Part shown: positions 31,987-33,977 of the stretch, piece after piece
Layout of the letters: each line of letters opens with the position of its first letter
Position numbering within the stretch: the first letter of the stretch is position 1
Source: Propionibacterium sp.
Lineage (GTDB): Bacteria > Actinomycetota > Actinomycetes > Propionibacteriales > Propionibacteriaceae
DNA: 33,977 nucleotides
Direction: 5' to 3'
Assembly (NCBI GenBank): GCA_022837595.1
Contig: JALHFX010000027.1
Span: 1-33,977, forward strand
The notes under the pieces: model-generated
What the model saw: only the letters and a program-made list of their open reading frames with translations
Told to the model about the DNA's origin: nothing
The model's database searches: none
Program-made: the position numbers and the translations under genes

Positions 31987-32850
31987 ATGCCGGAGCTACC
32001 TCAGGTGGAGGCGCTGCGCGGTTGGCTGGAGACCAAGCTGGTCGGTCACGCGATCGCTGGTGTGCAACTACTCGATTTCGCCGCGTTGAAGACATTCAAA
32101 CCGCCGTTGAGCGCGCTTCTCGGGCTGGAGATCAGCGGGGTTGCCCGGTACGGCAAGATGCTTGATCTCGACGCCCAGGGCATACATCTGTTGGTGGCTT
32201 TCTCTCGTGCCGGGTGGCTCAAATGGAAGAGCGAGCAACCCGTCACACCCGCTCGTGCGGGCAAGGGGCCGCTGAGTCTGCGGTTGGTGCTGGACGATGG
32301 TTCCGGCTTCGATCTCACAGAAGCCGGCACCCAGCGCAGGTTGGCGGTCTGGGTGACGACCGACCCGCAGCAGATCGAGATGGTCTCCTCATTGGGGGTG
32401 GATCCGCTTGATGAGAGCTTCACCCGGGCGGCCTTCGACAAGATCCTGGACGGCGCCGGAAGGTCTCAACTCAAGGGGATGCTGCGCGATCAACGGGTCA
32501 TCGCCGGTATCGGCAATGCGTACAGCGACGAGATCCTCTATGCGGCCAAGATGAGCCCGTTCACCCCGGCGTCCAAGCTGGACGAGGCCAACCGCCAGCT
32601 GCTCTACGAACAGATCGGTGCGGTTCTCTCTGACGCGCTCAAGCGCAGTTACGGTCTGCCGCCGGACAAACTCAAAGATGACAAACGCCTCGGCCTGAGG
32701 GTCCACGGGCGCGCCGGTGAGCCTTGCGCTGTCTGCGGGAGCACGATCGCGCAGGTCAATTTCGCGGATTCATCGCTGCAATACTGCCCGGGCTGCCAAA
32801 CCGGCGGGAAACTTCTCGCAGATCGTCGGATGAGCAAGCTGCTGCGTTAG
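31987..32850 (+). CDS. Fpg/Nei-family DNA glycosylase-like protein without the zinc-finger Arg
   Basis: Base-excision-repair glycosylase fold, 287 aa. The N-terminal catalytic Pro2 and Glu3 are present (MPELPQVEALR), as is the beta-hairpin Lys in VARYGKMLDLDA. The helix-two-turn-helix is GIGNAYSDEILYAAKMSPF, and a C-terminal Cys4 zinc finger is CAVC...CPGC. In Fpg and Nei the zinc finger carries a DNA-phosphate-binding Arg in a GRG(T/S) turn. The same turn here is FADSSLQYCPGC without Arg. This matches a distinct actinobacterial Fpg/Nei branch, so specificity is uncertain. The ATG has GGGAGGTG upstream. Confidence 0.85.
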   Translation: MPELPQVEALRGWLETKLVGHAIAGVQLLDFAALKTFKPPLSALLGLEISGVARYGKMLDLDAQGIHLLVAFSRAGWLKWKSEQPVTPARAGKGPLSLRLVLDDGSGFDLTEAGTQRRLAVWVTTDPQQIEMVSSLGVDPLDESFTRAAFDKILDGAGRSQLKGMLRDQRVIAGIGNAYSDEILYAAKMSPFTPASKLDEANRQLLYEQIGAVLSDALKRSYGLPPDKLKDDKRLGLRVHGRAGEPCAVCGSTIAQVNFADSSLQYCPGCQTGGKLLADRRMSKLLR

Positions 32851-32966
32851 CCGCCTCGATAAACAACCTCGAAAGACAACATAGGAGAGTCACAGCTACC
32901 TCACCGCGCCTGCTCACCACGGGCTGCTGAGATCGACTCATGAGCAGCCAAATCGAGGAGACGACG

Positions 32967-33707
32967 ATGATTGACGACCAGTATTGCGGTCTCGGGGTTG
33001 TCTTGGACGGCACGGAGCATGAGGGCACGGCAGTCCGCTGGGCCGCGAACTGGGCGGAGCGCAGTCACCACCACCTGACAATGATCGAGCCAAGCGAACT
33101 CGGCACTCGTCCGGTCGCGCCTTCAAGACAACGCGTGCGTCTGCTCACCGACGAATTGCGGTTCAGCCATCCGGGATTGACGATTCGGTACCGCAAGCTG
33201 TCTGGTGCGCCGGATGCAGTCATCACTGCGGCTGCGTCACACTGTACGGCGATGGCCGTCCCTCGTCCTTCCAATAACCGTCGGAACCATCGGCCGGTCG
33301 TCCCGCGCTGCCCACTGGTGGTGATCGCCGACGAAGCCCCGCAAACGCTGACAGTGAGTCTGCTGATTGACTCGAACCAGGAGAATTATGCGCCGGCCGC
33401 ATTCGCGTTCGCCTATGCGGCAAGTAGCGACAGTGACCTGCAGGCTGTGCTGGTCGGCTCCGACCCGAAGTCGACCAGCGGGGCGAAAGCTCTCGAAGCG
33501 CTTGCGGTTTGTTACGCGTCCGTCGCGCTACACACCGTCATGCTGCCTAGCTGGGATGAAATCGCAAAACACGTGACAGATTCCCGGCTCGTGGTCGTCG
33601 GCAACTGGATCGATGGTCGTGGACTGCACCGGGCGGACGAGGGGGCCTTCTTGTCTGCGGCACTGGCTGAGGTGGGGTCGCCGGTTGCGCTGATCGCGCA
33701 CGACTAG
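32967..33707 (+). CDS. Tandem UspA-like protein with degenerate ATP-binding motif
   Basis: This is a 246-aa protein that resembles two fused universal-stress-protein halves. The first half begins LGVVLDGTEHEGTAVRWAANWAERS near residue 8 and ends CPLVVIADE. The second runs from VSLLIDSNQENYAPAAFAFAYAAS to SPVALIAHD. Each half ends with the Usp-type hydrophobic strand. The ATP-binding signature G-2X-G-9X-G(S/T) is not visible, and its place in half one is taken by AVPRPSNNRRNHRPV. The ATG at 32967 is chosen because GAGGAG lies seven bases upstream; an ATG at 32940 adds nine residues. Function unknown, presumably stress-related. Confidence 0.65.
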   Translation: MIDDQYCGLGVVLDGTEHEGTAVRWAANWAERSHHHLTMIEPSELGTRPVAPSRQRVRLLTDELRFSHPGLTIRYRKLSGAPDAVITAAASHCTAMAVPRPSNNRRNHRPVVPRCPLVVIADEAPQTLTVSLLIDSNQENYAPAAFAFAYAASSDSDLQAVLVGSDPKSTSGAKALEALAVCYASVALHTVMLPSWDEIAKHVTDSRLVVVGNWIDGRGLHRADEGAFLSAALAEVGSPVALIAHD

Positions 33708-33749
33708 GATACGGCTGAGACTGCCGACCTAGCCCCGGGTGCACCCAGA

Positions 33750-33755
33750 TATCCT
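33750..33755 (+). promoter_or_regulatory. -10-like box TATCCT before pheA
   Basis: TATCCT ends seven bases before the ATG at 33763 with no ribosome-binding site, consistent with a leaderless start. Confidence 0.4.
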
Positions 33756-33762
33756 AAGCGAC

Positions 33763-33977
33763 ATGCGCGGATTCTTCGGCCCGGAGGGCACTTTCACCCA
33801 TCAGGCATTGCTGACGCTTGGCGACGGACCAGCTGTGGCTTTCCCGACCGTCGCTCGAGCTTTGGACGCGGTACGCGTCGGTGATGTCAGCGCCTCTCTA
33901 GTGCCCATCGAGAACTCCATCGAAGGAGGCGTCAGCGCCACCCTCGATTACCTGGCACTCTTCGAATCACCACTACA
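33763..33977 (+). CDS. pheA: Prephenate dehydratase, 5' part (cut by window end)
   Basis: Converts prephenate to phenylpyruvate in phenylalanine synthesis, cytoplasmic. Only the first 71 codons are in the window. They start MRGFFGPEGTFTHQALLTLGDG, with the family's GPxGTFTxxA motif, and contain VPIENSIEGGVSATLD, the conserved ENS segment of the prephenate-binding cleft. The catalytic TRF motif and the regulatory ACT domain would lie beyond the edge. The start is leaderless by pattern. It is 55 bases after the Usp-like gene on the same strand. Confidence 0.93.
   Translation, partial: MRGFFGPEGTFTHQALLTLGDGPAVAFPTVARALDAVRVGDVSASLVPIENSIEGGVSATLDYLALFESPL

Overview
The window is about 60% GC by eye, has short intergenic gaps and reads as chromosomal DNA of an actinobacterium. 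A propionibacterial relative (Propionibacteriaceae) is my best guess. The clues are a CarD-type RNA polymerase regulator, a MarP-type acid-resistance protease, a type II NADH dehydrogenase, a cobalamin riboswitch, a glutaminyl-tRNA synthetase (unusual in Actinobacteria) and repeated leaderless start sites. The taxonomic call is inference. I found no tRNA, rRNA, CRISPR array, prophage or insertion sequence.

Positions 1-5018 hold a cobalamin riboswitch, cut by the window edge, followed by a five-gene Opp/Dpp/Nik-type ABC importer (binding protein, two permeases, two ATPases). The riboswitch suggests cobalt or corrinoid uptake. The operon carries a perfect 41-bp tandem duplication that frameshifts the end of the first ATPase, and its binding protein appears to lack an internal segment. 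Positions 5031-9447 carry a membrane protein of unknown role, a small four-helix membrane protein, glnS, a TIGR01777 epimerase-like protein and a RidA-like protein. Positions 9673-12886 carry carD, marP and ndh.

Positions 12915-14532 hold a SnoaL-like protein and L-lactate dehydrogenase. A 19-bp perfect palindrome and a cluster of DnaA-box-like sequences follow. The minus-strand block 14754-18163 encodes an MprAB-like two-component system, an S51-type peptidase-like protein and a low-molecular-weight tyrosine phosphatase. The divergent ornithine carbamoyltransferase (18214-19212) is followed by the only long gene-free stretch (19213-19685), which contains a terminator hairpin, a 19-nt-period palindromic array, an 80-bp-spaced direct repeat and possible operators.

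Positions 19686-23184 encode E1alpha, E1beta and E2 of a 2-oxoacid dehydrogenase complex, without E3. Next come alr, an EcsC-family protein, citrate synthase and aat. Positions 27411-31873 form a sugar-acid catabolic locus: a GntR/FadR regulator, a DUF1537 kinase, an LtnD-like dehydrogenase and a GntP permease, with a clear promoter and an 18-bp palindromic operator. The window ends with an Fpg/Nei-family glycosylase, a degenerate tandem UspA-like protein and the first 71 codons of pheA.

A recurring feature is a -10-like hexamer (TANNNT or CAGNCT) ending six or seven bases before an ATG or GTG. This suggests that many genes here are translated from leaderless mRNAs.
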